Assembly: GCF_011355085.1 (NCBI RefSeq)
Contig: NZ_VXCP01000011.1
Location: 1-64,000 of the forward strand
DNA: 64,000 nucleotides
Direction of reading: 5' to 3'
From: Pseudomonas akapageensis
Lineage (GTDB): Bacteria; Pseudomonadota; Gammaproteobacteria; Pseudomonadales; Pseudomonadaceae
The notes under the pieces were generated by a model. That model was not told where the DNA came from. It worked only from the letters and a program-made list of their open reading frames with translations, and did no database searches. This document shows positions 32,783 through 41,205 of this stretch, piece by piece. The stretch's first letter is position 1, and each line of letters starts with the position of its first letter. The position numbers were made by a program, and so were the translations under genes.

Positions 32783-35032
32783 TTACCAGTCGTAGGACAC
32801 GGACGTGGAGATCATGCGCGGGTAGCCGTAGTTGCAGCGGAATTCGCCGTTCTGGCAGGTGGCATACTCTTTGTCGAAAACGTTCTTGGCGTTCAACTGC
32901 ACGCGCCAGTTTTCCAGTTGATAATGAACCATGGCGTCGACCAGGGTGTAGCCCGGGATATCCAGCCGGTTGGCGTCGTCACCGAAGCTCGAACCGACGT
33001 AGCGCACACCGGCGCCGAAGCCCAGACCTTTGACCTCGCCGCTCTGGAAGGTGTAGTCGGCCCAGATCGAGCCCATTTTCTCCGGCACGTTGAACGGACG
33101 GTTGCCTTCGAAGTTGGTGTCCTTGGTGATCTCGACCTTGTTGTAGGTCAGGTTGGTGATCACGTTGAACTCATCGCTGAAACTGGCAATCGCTTCCAGC
33201 TCGACACCGCGAGATTTGACTTCGCCGATCTGGATCTGGCGCTGACCGGTCGGGTCGTTAGGATCGAGGGTCGGAACGTCCTGCTTGCGCAAGTCGAAGG
33301 CCGACAAGGTGACGGAGCTGTTCGACCCCCTCGGCTGGTACTTGATACCGACTTCATGCTGCTCACCGGTGGTGGGCTTCATGATCTCGGTGGTCAGGCC
33401 CACGGTCGGAGCGAAGGATTGCGAGTAGCTGTAGTACGGTGCCAGACCGTTGTCAGCGAGATAGACCACACCCGCGCGCCCGGTGGCCTTCCGGTCGTTG
33501 CGCTCAGCGCTACCCGCCGGATTGCTCGCCTCGAAGACACCCGTGCCGCCGTTGACATCCTGCGTCACGCGCGCCCAGTCGACCCGACCACCCAGAGTGA
33601 AGACGAACTTGTCGACCTTGAACTGATCCTGGAGGTAGGCGCCCAACTGACGCACATCGCTGGTCAAGTCGTTGGTCGTTTCCAGATCGCTCGGCGTGAA
33701 GTTGCCGTAAACCGGATTGAAGAAATCGAACGGGTTCGGGTCGCCGCCCGGGCTGCTCTGGTTGAAGATGTCGTAGGTGGTGTATTGCAGGTCACCGCCC
33801 ATGGTCACGTTGTGCTCCACGGCACCGGTGTTGAACTGCGCCAGGAACTGGTTATCCAGCGCCCAGCCGGTGACCTTGGTCTTGGAGGTCAATGCACCGC
33901 GGAACCCCTGGGCAAAATCTTCCGGTGCCAGGTCCGCCGTCGGCGCCGGGTTGAAATACCCCAGGCCGAAGACAGTTTTGTAGTCCAGCTTCAAATGGCG
34001 ATAGCGGAAGTTCTGCTTGAAGCTCCAGACATCGTTGAACGCGTGATCGAAGCTGTAACCGATGCTTTCCTGATCGCGATCGAAGTGGTCGAAGTCCGGC
34101 TCACCGACAAACAGATCGGCATCATAGCGACCCAACGGGTTCTTTTTGACAGTGCCCTCATACGGCAGGTACTGGAACACCGAGCCCAGTCGCTCATGCT
34201 GAACCTGTGTGAGGATTGTCAGCGAGGTGTCATCGTTGATATTCCAGGTCAGCGCCGGCGCGATGAACCAGCTGTCTTCATCCACATGGTCGATCTGCGT
34301 CGAGCCATCCTTGACCTGCGCCGTCAGACGGCCGAGGAAGCGGCCGTCGTCATCCAGCTTGCCGCCGATGTCGAACGCACCGATTTTCTTGTCGTAGCTG
34401 CCGTACTCAGCCCTGACCTCGTGGATAGGCACCTCGGTCGGACGCTTGCTGACCTGGTTGACCAGGCCGCCCGGCGAGCTTTGACCGAACAGGACGGAGC
34501 TCGGGCCGCGCACCACTTCCACGCTCTCGAGGCTGTAGGGGTCGACGCGCCACATGCCGTAGTTGCGGTTGAGCAGGTTCAGCCCATCGAGAAACAGGCC
34601 GTCGTTGGACTGGTCGAAACCGCGGATATAGATGTAGTCGTTGCGGTTGTCCGCACCGAAGGGTTCAGAGTTGACACCGGCGGTGTAGCGCAAGGCTTCG
34701 CTGAGGTTCTGCGCATCCTGCGCATCCATCTGCTTGCGCGTGACCACGGTCACCGATTGCGGGTTCTCGATCAGCGGCACATTGCTCTTGGTGATACCCG
34801 GCGCCTCCTTGGCGACGTAGCCGGTGTCTTCGACAGCGTTGGCCTTTACGGACGAGGGTGCCAGCTCGACATAGTCCTTGGTGCTTTTATCGGCACCGTC
34901 TTGCGCGTGGACTACAGCCAATGGCAGCAGCGAGCTCAATGCCGTCGCCGCACCCAACCCCAGCCAATGTGAAGTGATTGCTCCGACGCCGTGCTTGCGT
35001 GCCTGCTTCCCCACTCTCAACCCCAATTTCAT
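32783..35032 (-). CDS. TonB-dependent ferric-siderophore receptor
   Basis: A 749-residue outer-membrane protein. A long signal peptide ends near VVHAQ (~residue 44); the plug domain follows with IENPQSVTVVTRKQM and the VRGPSSVLFGQSSPGGLVN motif, then the barrel, ending in VSYDW with the expected C-terminal aromatic. The sequence resembles the FoxA/FhuA-type hydroxamate receptors. There is no N-terminal signalling domain as in FpvA and no sigma/anti-sigma pair beside it, so direct Fur control is more likely than surface signalling. It is probably the uptake receptor for the siderophore made here. Confidence 0.93.
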   Translation of the reverse strand: MKLGLRVGKQARKHGVGAITSHWLGLGAATALSSLLPLAVVHAQDGADKSTKDYVELAPSSVKANAVEDTGYVAKEAPGITKSNVPLIENPQSVTVVTRKQMDAQDAQNLSEALRYTAGVNSEPFGADNRNDYIYIRGFDQSNDGLFLDGLNLLNRNYGMWRVDPYSLESVEVVRGPSSVLFGQSSPGGLVNQVSKRPTEVPIHEVRAEYGSYDKKIGAFDIGGKLDDDGRFLGRLTAQVKDGSTQIDHVDEDSWFIAPALTWNINDDTSLTILTQVQHERLGSVFQYLPYEGTVKKNPLGRYDADLFVGEPDFDHFDRDQESIGYSFDHAFNDVWSFKQNFRYRHLKLDYKTVFGLGYFNPAPTADLAPEDFAQGFRGALTSKTKVTGWALDNQFLAQFNTGAVEHNVTMGGDLQYTTYDIFNQSSPGGDPNPFDFFNPVYGNFTPSDLETTNDLTSDVRQLGAYLQDQFKVDKFVFTLGGRVDWARVTQDVNGGTGVFEASNPAGSAERNDRKATGRAGVVYLADNGLAPYYSYSQSFAPTVGLTTEIMKPTTGEQHEVGIKYQPRGSNSSVTLSAFDLRKQDVPTLDPNDPTGQRQIQIGEVKSRGVELEAIASFSDEFNVITNLTYNKVEITKDTNFEGNRPFNVPEKMGSIWADYTFQSGEVKGLGFGAGVRYVGSSFGDDANRLDIPGYTLVDAMVHYQLENWRVQLNAKNVFDKEYATCQNGEFRCNYGYPRMISTSVSYDW

Positions 35033-35065
35033 TACGCTCCCCGCCCCTGTAAACGCTGCTGATTT

Positions 35066-35096
35066 TTGGTATTGAGAATAGTTTACATATGAGAAC
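35066..35096. promoter_or_regulatory. Fur-box-like operator upstream of the receptor gene
   Basis: ATTGAGAATAGTTTACATATGAGAAC carries overlapping NATNAT-type hexamers and the 15-base string TGAGAATAGTTTACA that also precedes the synthetase operon at about 23953. It lies some 40 bases before the receptor start. Confidence 0.7.
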
Positions 35097-35267
35097 GCTA
35101 ACGTGAAACACTCTTCTTACGCAAATGAACGAAACGTCCTATAGGTCTTGGCACCGGCGGCCTGCAACACAGCAGGATGGAGGGAGGGGAAATCGGCAGG
35201 ATGGGTACGCAACTCGGGCAGCCGAGGCTAGAATCGGGGGCAAACAACAAGCAAAGGAAGCACCGGC

Positions 35268-35939
35268 ATGTCGATTACCGCTCGCCCATTCAATTACCCC
35301 TACGATGGCAACTTCGAACCCGGCAAGACCGCATTGCTGGTCATCGATATGCAGATCGATTTCATCTCCCACGATGGCTACTTCGCGAAGATGGGATATG
35401 ACCCGGCGTCCGTTCGCAAAATCATCCCCATCGTCAACGACGTCATCGAGGCTGCACGCAAGATCGGCTGTCTGATCATCCATACGCGCCAGGGCTATCG
35501 CGCCGACATGGCCGACATGACCCCCTACGAAAAGTGGCGCCGCACCCAATCGGGTCTGGATAACACCAACGTATTGCTGCGCGGGTCTCCGGGTTTCGAA
35601 ATCGATCCGCAAATCAATGTCAGCCCGGACGACGTCATCATCGACAAAACCGCCAACGGCGCGTTTACCTATACGGAGCTCGATCATGTGCTGCGGGCCA
35701 AAGGCATCACCCATCTGCTGTTCACCGGCTGCACCACGGATGTGTGCGTCAGCACGACCATGCGCGAAGCACAGGACCGCAATTATCAGAACCTGCTGAT
35801 CGAAGACGCCTGCGCCAGCGGCGATCAATACGCGCACGAAGCCGCCATTTACATGGTGACCGTGGAGAATGGGATTTTCGGGACTGTGGCGGGAAGTCGG
35901 GAAGTGATCGAGTGCTTGTCGCGTTTTAAAACGGTCTGA
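35268..35939 (+). CDS. Isochorismatase-family cysteine hydrolase
   Basis: A 223-residue cytoplasmic hydrolase of the cysteine-hydrolase superfamily that includes RutB, biuret and N-carbamoyl amidases. The triad is visible: Asp in LLVIDMQIDF, Lys in DKTANGAF, and Cys in FTGCTTDVCVSTT. The start has AAGGAAG just upstream. It is transcribed away from the receptor gene and carries no iron-type operator, so I do not tie it to the siderophore. The exact amide substrate cannot be read from sequence. Confidence 0.88.
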   Translation: MSITARPFNYPYDGNFEPGKTALLVIDMQIDFISHDGYFAKMGYDPASVRKIIPIVNDVIEAARKIGCLIIHTRQGYRADMADMTPYEKWRRTQSGLDNTNVLLRGSPGFEIDPQINVSPDDVIIDKTANGAFTYTELDHVLRAKGITHLLFTGCTTDVCVSTTMREAQDRNYQNLLIEDACASGDQYAHEAAIYMVTVENGIFGTVAGSREVIECLSRFKTV

Positions 35940-36079
35940 CAGGGAGCGACTGTAAAACATCCCGTTACCATCATCGATCTATCGACAAATCATCTTAGGA
36001 ATTATCCTGCGCGCGCTGTCGCCTCGGGATGATTGTCCGATCCAGGTCGGGGGGCTAACTTCACTCGGTCGCTGAAAAC

Positions 36080-36245
36080 AGCGGCCGGGTGTGAGAAACC
36101 CGAACAGGAACTTAGTGGCAGCAGCTTCATGGCGGCCGTACGTGGGCAGACTTCGGTCTGGCCGGGTTTCTGTTCCCTCGGTTTTCTCACCCCGCGTACG
36201 GCTGCCACCCTGACTTGTGAGAAAGGCTAAGTGGCAGCTCCGATG
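36080..36245 (+). ncRNA. Structured leader upstream of the DUF3077 gene (candidate)
   Basis: GTGAGAAA (36091-36098) and GTGGCAGC (36115-36122) recur as GTGAGAAA (36217-36224) and GTGGCAGC (36231-36238). Their complements TTTCTCAC (36183-36190) and GCTGCCAC (36201-36208) lie between. GAACAG/CTGTTC (36102, 36170) and GCCGTACG/CGTACGGC (36135, 36195) also pair. The 5' and 3' partners compete and cross, which allows alternative folds or a pseudoknot just before the gene's ribosome site. Function unknown. Confidence 0.5.
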
Positions 36246-36266
36246 TTTGGATCTAGGAGCAGAATA

Positions 36267-36557
36267 ATGAAAAAGATCACCCCCGACCCACCTTTCTCCC
36301 TCGGTAAAACCTCCACCACCCCATTCGGCACCTGCGATGCAGGCCACGCGCCCTTGTTCGCTGTGCGCGATGGCATTGCCGCCGAAGATGCCCTGGTGCA
36401 TGCGTCGTTGTTGTTGCGTGGGGTTTGCGACAGCACCAATGCCTGTTGTCAGCAGGGAAATAGCCTGGAGCACAATGGTTTGCTCTGGTCCAGCCTGCAT
36501 AGCGCGGAGATGGCCAAGGCGCTGGTGGATGCAGTGCTGGATGGTATGCAAGTCTGA
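36267..36557 (+). CDS. DUF3077-family small protein
   Basis: A 96-residue protein (MKKITPDPPF...) of the DUF3077 type common in Pseudomonas. It has no signal peptide and contains the Cys-bearing stretch GVCDSTNACCQQG. The start at 36267 follows AGGAGC; the longer frame from 36231 would start inside the leader repeats and is less likely. A self-complementary leader precedes it, suggesting control at the RNA level. Function is unknown. Confidence 0.75.
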   Translation: MKKITPDPPFSLGKTSTTPFGTCDAGHAPLFAVRDGIAAEDALVHASLLLRGVCDSTNACCQQGNSLEHNGLLWSSLHSAEMAKALVDAVLDGMQV

Positions 36558-36568
36558 CTGAGGTGAAC

Positions 36569-36696
36569 CCACCCCTCACCCCAACCCTCTCCCCAGAGGG
36601 GAGAGGGAGCTGATCTCGTGAGATTGAAAGATTTGCTGCAGCCAACACAAATCGGCCCCCTCTCCCCCTTGAGGAGAGGGTTGGGGTGAGGGGTGG
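36569..36696. repeat. 128-bp inverted-repeat element
   Basis: Perfect 24-base terminal inverted repeats (36569-36592, 36673-36696; CCACCCCTCACCCCAACCCT and on) surround an 80-base centre with no gene. The form is that of a small non-autonomous palindromic element, and it can act as a terminator after the DUF3077 gene. It sits 43 bases from the left boundary repeat of the island. Confidence 0.8.
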
Positions 36697-36739
36697 CCGC
36701 CACTGCTAAAAATGAGACCTTTACGCTGGTGCTGCCCCC

Positions 36740-36801
36740 GGGAGCACGCAGCATGATCCCGCTTGATCACTCGTCATCCCACGCCGGAATCCACCACTCC
36801 T
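36740..36801. repeat. Left 62-bp direct repeat of the RiPP island (remnant of M20 gene 3' end)
   Basis: This sequence matches 41179-41240 with five differences. On the minus strand it encodes EEWWIPAWDDE and a stop, the C-terminus of the M20 amidohydrolase whose intact gene lies beyond the right copy. The pair brackets an AT-rich gene set absent from the gene's own logic, as expected of an integration at a gene 3' end or of a duplication that arose with the insertion. Confidence 0.8.
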
Positions 36802-36855
36802 GTACTGGAGCGCCTCCCCCCGCAAATCCCGACTTCTGTACTGAAAAAGCCCGGC

Positions 36856-37155
36856 TCAACGCTTTTTAGCCCGCAGCCGCATATCTTGTAGCTGATACCC
36901 AACCTCATCAAACCGGGCAATCAGTTCAATATCTTTTTCCAAGCCCAGCACAGTCAAAACCGCAAGATAAGCACCGATACCGACTCCGGCACGTCCGCGC
37001 TCCAAGGCCCTGAGCGTGGGAACAGACAACCCCGCTCGATTGGCCATTTGTTCCGCAGTCATGTGGCGTCGCTTTCGTGCGAGTGTCAACCGTTCCCCAA
37101 GCGACACAAGCATGGCCGGACATTCCGCGGATGAAAATATTGTTTTCTTTTTCAT
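36856..37155 (-). CDS. XRE/HipB-like helix-turn-helix regulator
   Basis: A 99-residue DNA-binding protein. The helix-turn-helix spans roughly residues 17-70: [20 protein letters not shown] then [14 protein letters not shown]. The C-terminal tail [12 protein letters not shown] resembles HipB-type antitoxins, but no hipA-like toxin gene is next to it. It lies just inside the left boundary repeat and is divergent from the precursor-peptide gene, so it may control the island. It could equally be an orphaned antitoxin. Confidence 0.8.
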   Translation of the reverse strand: MKKKTIFSSAECPAMLVSLGERLTLARKRRHMTAEQMANRAGLSVPTLRALERGRAGVGIGAYLAVLTVLGLEKDIELIARFDEVGYQLQDMRLRAKKR

Positions 37156-37438
37156 ATTGAAATTATTTTTTCAAAACAAGCAAATTAATGAAACAAGACA
37201 TTCACCACATACAAAAATTTAAAAAACACCCCACACTTTCGACTCAAACAATTTGAAACAGCATGTGTATATATGCCAGATATCACTGGACATACCCTGA
37301 ACCAGTGTTAAGTTTCAAACATCACTTCGCCACCAGCTTTATCGACGACGTGATACTCCGCCCGGATCATACGCGATGCTTTCCTGACGGAGGTACAAAC
37401 AGCAATTCAAAATGTAACACTTCAACAAGGAATAACTT
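37156..37438. other. AT-rich divergent intergenic region before the precursor gene
   Basis: No gene I can support lies here. The stretch separates the divergent regulator and precursor genes and should hold both promoters. TTGAAA at 37252 with AT-rich TATATA shortly after is compatible with a promoter but the spacing is not ideal. AAGGAATAACTT before 37439 is the precursor's ribosome site. Confidence 0.4.
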
Positions 37439-37633
37439 ATGGACATCTCAACAATCGTATCAAAACGTCACACAGCTGAAAACACTGTCATTCAACCCTC
37501 TATTTATACAGACCTGGACAAACACTTCACTTACTACACCGACCCCGCGATTTATACTGATCCTAGTGCAGCATCGCCGCTCAGCGCATCGACATCCAAG
37601 TGCTGCGCGACCGGCACATGCCACTACCTTTAA
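37439..37633 (+). CDS. Putative lanthipeptide-like RiPP precursor peptide
   Basis: A 64-residue peptide with a good ribosome site (AAGGAA). The N-terminal part has three YTD motifs (residues 23-25, 33-35, 39-41; the last two as YTDP) that look like a leader recognition repeat. The C-terminal segment from about Ser46 (SPLSASTSKCCATGTCHYL) packs four Ser, three Thr and three Cys, the composition of a lanthionine-forming core. There is no double-glycine site; AA at 44-45 is a conceivable boundary. A stand-alone LanM-type dehydratase, a GNAT enzyme and an exporter follow on the same strand. I do not recognise the peptide from any known class. Its precursor role is inferred from context. Confidence 0.75.
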   Translation: MDISTIVSKRHTAENTVIQPSIYTDLDKHFTYYTDPAIYTDPSAASPLSASTSKCCATGTCHYL

Positions 37634-37660
37634 CTTTTAAATAACTCACCACACCAGGAA

Positions 37661-37682
37661 CAGCCACGGGCAACCGTGGCTG
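37661..37682 (+). promoter_or_regulatory. Stem-loop between precursor and modification genes
   Basis: CAGCCACGG and CCGTGGCTG form a perfect nine-pair stem with a GCAA loop. No T-run follows, so it is not a strong terminator. It is more like an mRNA-stabilising or attenuating hairpin that keeps precursor transcript above that of the enzymes, as is common in RiPP operons. Confidence 0.6.
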
Positions 37683-37698
37683 CCTCAAGGAAATTACA

Positions 37699-38139
37699 AT
37701 GAATATTCTCATAAGCATGGACCGAACCAATATAAGCAACGAAGAACTCGCCAAACTCTATGATAGCTGCAAGTTTGGAGACATGAGCGAGCTTCTCGCA
37801 TCAAACAACATGAACAAATTATTCGCCTCCACCTCAATCGGATTCTTCGCAACTGACAGCGACACCGGAAAAGTATTAGGAGTGGCACGAGTTTTTAGTG
37901 ACGACTTCATCACCACCTATATCGCTGAGATTTGTGTCTCCTCAGAGCTCCGTGGAACGGGCCTTGCGGACAAATTGCTAGAGGCGATCACGACACGCTT
38001 TAATCACACAGCTATATTCACTTGTGGCTTTATCGGAATGGAGCGCTTTTTAGAAAAGCAAGGACTTAGCAAAAAGCCGAAATTATTTGCGTGCAGCAGA
38101 AAGCCGTATCTTAAATCAGGAAGACCCATCACACACTAA
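37699..38139 (+). CDS. GNAT-family N-acetyltransferase in the RiPP operon
   Basis: A 146-residue single-domain GNAT protein. The acetyl-CoA loop is SSELRGTGLADKLL (~residues 88-101), preceded by the beta strand AEICVS. The start has AAGGAA upstream. It lies between precursor and dehydratase. Known RiPP precedents include N-terminal acetylation of paenibacillin and the GNAT that joins an acyl chain to goadvionin. Modification of the peptide N-terminus, or self-protection by acetylating the product, are both possible. The substrate is inferred from context only. Confidence 0.8.
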   Translation: MNILISMDRTNISNEELAKLYDSCKFGDMSELLASNNMNKLFASTSIGFFATDSDTGKVLGVARVFSDDFITTYIAEICVSSELRGTGLADKLLEAITTRFNHTAIFTCGFIGMERFLEKQGLSKKPKLFACSRKPYLKSGRPITH

Positions 38140-38185
38140 CACACAAGAGCCCGAGCCAAAAAAAAATCTCACTGAGGGTATTGAA

Positions 38186-39547
38186 ATGAACCCAAAAACA
38201 AACCCAGAAAATACCGCCCTCCGACTTCTATGGCGCGAGATATCAAAATACAAGAGAGACCAAATCGATCCAACCTCCTTCCTTAAAGCAGCCGAGCAAG
38301 ACCTTAAAAAACTAGCATTTTCCTACAAGCACGCTCTCCTGATAGGACCCAAGCCCGACTCGCAATATCATGCGTTTATTGAAAATAAGCTTATAGGGCG
38401 AGCTAAGACACTAAGCTTGTTTTACTCTAGACTCAGCGACATTTTGCATTCCAAAAGAAAAAACGAAAAATACCAAATCAGCTTCCTTAATGGCGACAGC
38501 CACAATGGCGGGCAGCGTCCAGTCATTCTGAAAAACAGCAACGAAAGAGTTGTGCTAAAACTGACAGATCCGCGAGCCTCTCTTCTTTACAACCACTGCC
38601 TGGACTATATACACCAAGCTCTGGAGTTCCCAGCACCCGCACTGAACATTGAACACGACGATCTACTTAGCTATCAGATAACACCTTACCTGGAAAACAC
38701 AAAGGTCGCCTGTAAAAAAAAGATCGAGAACTATGGGTACTCGCTAGGTATTCATTTGTGCCTATCTTATTTTTTGCAGATCACAGATCTGCACTTTGAA
38801 AACGTCTTAGCCGATGATGGGCACCCGTACATCATCGATACCGAGTGCATGTTTTACCACTTCTATGGCGCGATGAGCAGCAGTGCTTTTCGATTGCTTA
38901 ACACAGGCTTGGTCGCCCCCAAGAGATCCCTTTCTGGAATCAAAGGCGGCGATGCCGAAGTCTCAAACCTGGAGTTGCACCTCGACAAAAATAAAAATAT
39001 AAAATACATACAAAAAAACCTGGTTTTTGACAACAGAATAAAAAACCCAAAAGGCGAAATCATTGAAATTGAGATGTACAAGAAACATATACTTTCCGGT
39101 TTTGCAGCCACTTACAAACTAATTGCAGACCACAAACTCAGCATTATTCAATCAGCAAACCCAGCCATCATATCCAAACTGAAAACAAGGCTTTTGATCA
39201 GAACCACCGCACACTACAAAACCGTAATAGACCGGATCTACACTCCTAATCAGACGCTAAAATTTGAAGATTATGCAGAATCCACACTTTCCAGTTTCTG
39301 CAGATCCGGATCGCTCATATCAAATATTGACGACGCGCTAATCGAAAAAGAAATAAATGACATCATCCACGCAGACATTCCCTTTTTCTGGGCATGTCCT
39401 TCCGGCAGAAAAATCATGCATCGTAGCGGGATCGCAATGGTCTCACCGGAAATTACTGACTTGGAGACTCGAATCAGGAATGCAATCGATACATTTTCCA
39501 TCACGGACCTTGAGTCGTTATCCAAACTCATTGAAGAGCATCTGTAA
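38186..39547 (+). CDS. Stand-alone LanM-type dehydratase (DUF4135), no cyclase domain
   Basis: A 453-residue protein that matches only the N-terminal kinase/lyase half of class II lanthipeptide synthetases. Landmarks of the phosphotransfer site are present: GDSHN (D104, H106), the Lys in VVLKL (K125), the TDLHFEN loop (D201, H203, N206) and IIDTE (D218). The elimination site RLLIRTTAHY (R335, R339, T340/T341) and the DIPFF segment are also there. LanM proteins normally continue with a ~400-residue zinc LanC cyclase; the frame stops here and no LanC gene is in the window. It should phosphorylate and dehydrate Ser/Thr of the upstream peptide. The ATG at 38186 follows GAGGGT; the frame is open to 38087 but that part overlaps the GNAT gene. 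Confidence 0.85.
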   Translation: MNPKTNPENTALRLLWREISKYKRDQIDPTSFLKAAEQDLKKLAFSYKHALLIGPKPDSQYHAFIENKLIGRAKTLSLFYSRLSDILHSKRKNEKYQISFLNGDSHNGGQRPVILKNSNERVVLKLTDPRASLLYNHCLDYIHQALEFPAPALNIEHDDLLSYQITPYLENTKVACKKKIENYGYSLGIHLCLSYFLQITDLHFENVLADDGHPYIIDTECMFYHFYGAMSSSAFRLLNTGLVAPKRSLSGIKGGDAEVSNLELHLDKNKNIKYIQKNLVFDNRIKNPKGEIIEIEMYKKHILSGFAATYKLIADHKLSIIQSANPAIISKLKTRLLIRTTAHYKTVIDRIYTPNQTLKFEDYAESTLSSFCRSGSLISNIDDALIEKEINDIIHADIPFFWACPSGRKIMHRSGIAMVSPEITDLETRIRNAIDTFSITDLESLSKLIEEHL

Positions 39548-39561
39548 AATTTGGTAGCCCC

Positions 39562-41205
39562 ATGAAAAACAAAAGCATAAAACTTATCCTCAGTAAAATT
39601 TATACCGATGTTATCCATGACTTCATTCTCGCTCATAAAACCAAAGTCAGACTGATCGTTTTTATAATGGTCCTCGGTGTGATACTGAGCGCACTGGCAC
39701 CCATTGCGATAGCGAAAGTAATCGAGGCGATTTCCAGCGCTTATAGCCAAGGGACAGAAGCCACATACTATATTGCGGCCTTCATACTGCTACGTTTTCT
39801 GGGCCAGGCAGTCATTGATTTACGCTGGGTGGTGGTCAATTCGGTTCTGTATTCGGCGACCTATATATATTGCACATCGATTGTCGAGCGGATCACCGGC
39901 ACCTACAAAATCAACAATGGCTTTTCAGAAAGTGCGAGCGAGGTTTCAGAGAGAACTGCCATCCTCAGCAAAATGCAGATAGGTTTGATGTCGGTGTTGC
40001 ACGGGCTTGTGGTCGTTATTTTTCCTGCCATTATCGAAATCCTCATTGTAATGGCGATCGTCTACACGATCATTGGCGCGAGCTTCATTGCTTACTTCCT
40101 GATCGGGGCCTTCGTGCTGTACATCGCAACCGGCATCGGCCGCACCAAAGAGATCCAATACGGACACAGTTCTTATGACGCGGACAACGAGGTACTCGCC
40201 TATTGCGGCGATATTCTAGCCAACTCGAAAATGAACCGCGAGATGCAAGCCAGCCGATTTTTCAAATACCGCCTCAGCCGCTTGATCGAAAAATCTCTAA
40301 ATGAATACAAGATTCTTTTCTTGCATAAATATAAACGTGCGAGCTATCTGACACTCAGCATTTGCGTAGCCTATATGCTCGTGTTCGCATGGGCTGGCTG
40401 GCTGATCACATTGGACGCCATTTCGGCGAGTCAGTTATTTTTACTCGTGGTCTATCTTGAACGAGTACTGACACCTATCACAGGAGCGTCAGCAGCCATC
40501 AACAACATTCAACATGGTTTGATTTCCATATCTGCAGGCTACGAACTGCTGGATGATCTGGTGCAACGATCTGCACAAGAGCAATTCACCGTCGACAAAG
40601 CAGCATGGTCCAGGGTGGTTTTGACTCACGAAACGACCTATGCGCAGAAAGCGGATGTTCTTCTCATAGGAATTGGCAGACGCATAAGGCTGGTCGGCCC
40701 GTCAGGTGCTGGTAAGTCGACTTACCTGCGCAGAGTCTACAAAAAAATCATCGATGCTGAAGCTGTCGCCCAGCATGATGTCCATTACCTGAGCGCGCAG
40801 GTCGAATGGGTGAAGGGCAGCGTATTTGAAAATATCGCCCTGGGGTGCCCTGCCATCCACCCCTCGACCGTGCAGCAAACATTGGACCTTTGGAGCAACC
40901 ACTTCGGCAACCGAGCCCTGAAGACCGACGACTCGATCGACGAACTGTCCGCTGGCGAGAGACAGTGGCTGGCGATAGTCAGGAGCCTGCTTAGAAAGCC
41001 CAGAATTCTGTTTATGGACGAAGCCACCAATTCGCTCGACGTGCAGACGGAGCCACTTGTCTGGGCTCACATACTGAGTTCCATTCCAATCAACACAACG
41101 CTCTTTGTCGTTACGCACAAGCCGATATGTCCCATCCCGGTCGACCACGAGGTGGTGCTACCAAACTGGCGCTCCCATGGGAGCGCACAGCATGATCTCA
41201 CTTGA
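39562..41205 (+). CDS. ABC exporter of the RiPP operon, no C39 peptidase domain
   Basis: A 547-residue half transporter: membrane domain (~residues 25-330, several clear hydrophobic helices) then ATPase with Walker A GPSGAGKST, signature LSAGERQW and Walker B ILFMDEATNSLD. LanT exporters of class II lanthipeptides usually carry an N-terminal C39 protease that removes the leader at a double-glycine; it is absent here, in keeping with the absence of such a site in the precursor. It follows the dehydratase by 14 bases. The last codons and stop lie inside the right boundary repeat, so the extreme C-terminus was fixed by the integration point. Confidence 0.88.
   Translation: MKNKSIKLILSKIYTDVIHDFILAHKTKVRLIVFIMVLGVILSALAPIAIAKVIEAISSAYSQGTEATYYIAAFILLRFLGQAVIDLRWVVVNSVLYSATYIYCTSIVERITGTYKINNGFSESASEVSERTAILSKMQIGLMSVLHGLVVVIFPAIIEILIVMAIVYTIIGASFIAYFLIGAFVLYIATGIGRTKEIQYGHSSYDADNEVLAYCGDILANSKMNREMQASRFFKYRLSRLIEKSLNEYKILFLHKYKRASYLTLSICVAYMLVFAWAGWLITLDAISASQLFLLVVYLERVLTPITGASAAINNIQHGLISISAGYELLDDLVQRSAQEQFTVDKAAWSRVVLTHETTYAQKADVLLIGIGRRIRLVGPSGAGKSTYLRRVYKKIIDAEAVAQHDVHYLSAQVEWVKGSVFENIALGCPAIHPSTVQQTLDLWSNHFGNRALKTDDSIDELSAGERQWLAIVRSLLRKPRILFMDEATNSLDVQTEPLVWAHILSSIPINTTLFVVTHKPICPIPVDHEVVLPNWRSHGSAQHDLT

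Noticed and set aside
35139..35960. 273-codon leftward frame opposite the isochorismatase-like gene
   Set aside because: The plus frame has the full catalytic triad and a ribosome site; the minus frame has neither.
37263..37640. 125-codon rightward frame overlapping the RiPP precursor
   Set aside because: It lacks a ribosome site, and the precursor frame has a ribosome site and context; the longer frame reads as low-complexity Thr/Arg sequence.
38087..38185. N-terminal extension of the dehydratase
   Set aside because: It would overlap the GNAT gene, and the ATG at 38186 has GAGGGT before it.
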